From: UMGS2069 sp900557585
Lineage (GTDB): Bacteria > Bacillota > Clostridia > Christensenellales > UBA1242
Reading direction: 5' to 3'
NCBI GenBank assembly: GCA_902476355.1
Contig: CABSCS010000004.1
Coordinates: forward strand, 37,893 to 101,892
DNA length: 64,000 nt
Positions 63,634 through 64,000 of the stretch are shown here, one piece after another; the stretch's first letter is position 1; each line of letters starts with the position of its first letter. The notes beneath the pieces are model-generated. The model did not search any database. It was given only the letters and a program-made list of their open reading frames with translations, and was not told the origin of the DNA. The translations under genes and the position numbers were made by a program.

Positions 63634-63695
63634 AAAAATAAATACTATAATAGTTTTTTAATAATTTATATAAAAAATTTTGCAAAAAAGAAAAC

Positions 63696-63736
63696 CCAAA
63701 GAACTAGATAAAATCTAGCCTTTGGGCTCTTTTTTT
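63696..63736. terminator. Bidirectional terminator between cas2 and the CRISPR array
   Basis: CCCAAAG / CTTTGGG outer stem around CTAGAT / ATCTAG inner stem, with T-rich tracts on both sides. It can end cas2 messages (plus) and array transcripts (minus). Confidence 0.8.
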
Positions 63737-63744
63737 AGTAACCT

Positions 63745-64000
63745 ATTATACCATACCAAAAATAAATAGGGAACTAAAACATTTATTGTATAGTAACAAT
63801 CTACAATACTATTATACCATACCAAAAATAAATAGGGAACTAAAACGTCAAGTGTAATAGGCAATGCAACAAACATATTATACCATACCAAAAATAAATA
63901 GGGAACTAAAACTTCACAACTTGCCTGAACGTCAGGAAAGACATTATACCATACCAAAAATAAATAGGGAACTAAAACGAACCTTGCACGAAAGATTCAA
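63745..64000 (-). CRISPR. Type II-C CRISPR array, at least four repeats, cut by window edge
   Basis: Four identical 36-bp repeats (63745-63780, 63811-63846, 63877-63912, 63943-63978) are separated by 30-bp spacers (63781-63810, 63847-63876, 63913-63942); a fourth spacer starts at 63979. In the crRNA sense (minus strand) each repeat begins GTTTTAGTTCCC and ends TATGGTATAAT. This is close in form to the Campylobacter jejuni repeat, which begins GTTTTAGTCCC and ends ATGGTAAAAT. TGGTATAAT is an extended -10 box, so each spacer can be transcribed on its own. The array continues to the right. Confidence 0.97.

Noticed and set aside
63635..63646. Degenerate CRISPR repeat (AAAAATAAATA) downstream of cas2
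   Set aside because: The match to the repeat is only 11 A/T bases; the diagnostic GGGAACTAAAAC part is missing.
63646..63736. Small RNA from a TATAAT at 63646 on the plus strand as tracrRNA
   Set aside because: The would-be transcript has a terminator but no segment complementary to the repeat.

Overview
The window is low-GC DNA with standard stop codons (TGA is used as stop in the metallopeptidase gene ending at 25649 and in addA) and a clear Bacillota gene complement. Markers of that phylum are addBA, a dnaB/dnaD-like gene followed by dnaI, an L10 leader in front of rplJ-rplL, and DUF1540, YitT and YugP-type proteins. tRNA genes encode CCA. Promoters are often extended -10 boxes (TGNTATAAT), and several genes look leaderless. 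I read it as an uncultured gut-type clostridial relative; that placement is inference.

Layout. 1-12127 is the right part of an integrated genomic island. It holds a DNA cytosine methyltransferase cut by the window edge, a decayed tyrosine integrase, and a seven-gene type I restriction-modification operon on the minus strand. The operon runs GIY-YIG protein, coiled-coil protein, hsdM, zinc-ribbon DUF4145-like protein, hsdS, membrane protein, hsdR. Three small co-directional genes and a HEPN/AbiU2-like gene follow. The island stops at the 3' half of a tRNA-Arg(CCU) gene with its own terminator, which is the expected attR. Just beyond it, seven copies of a 15-bp palindromic operator lie upstream of an 82-aa gene, and two more copies lie near 19.55 kb.

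13-29 kb is a mixed region: several lipoproteins, tRNA-Arg(ACG), an alpha/beta hydrolase, a YhhN protein, initiator tRNA, a CvpA-domain protein with a very large C-terminal part, a HAD protein, an unknown protein ending in a clamp-binding-like motif, a HExxH peptidase overlapping dtd, and a YitT transporter-like protein. 29-58 kb is mostly housekeeping: typA, a CorC-type protein, an rRNA m5C methyltransferase, rplJ-rplL, a Fic protein, rplI, addB-addA, a membrane-anchored acidic protein with an AT-hook, metG, a MarR regulator, dnaI and its dnaD-like partner, a radical SAM activase-like gene divergent from an AlkD-like gene, and rlmD.

59-64 kb is a type II-C CRISPR locus: cas9 (1122 aa), cas1, cas2, then at least four 36-bp repeats with 30-bp spacers. 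In the crRNA sense (minus strand) each repeat starts GTTTTAG and ends in TGGTATAAT. The array is therefore transcribed toward cas2, probably from a promoter inside every repeat as in Neisseria and Campylobacter. No tracrRNA anti-repeat was found by eye inside the window.
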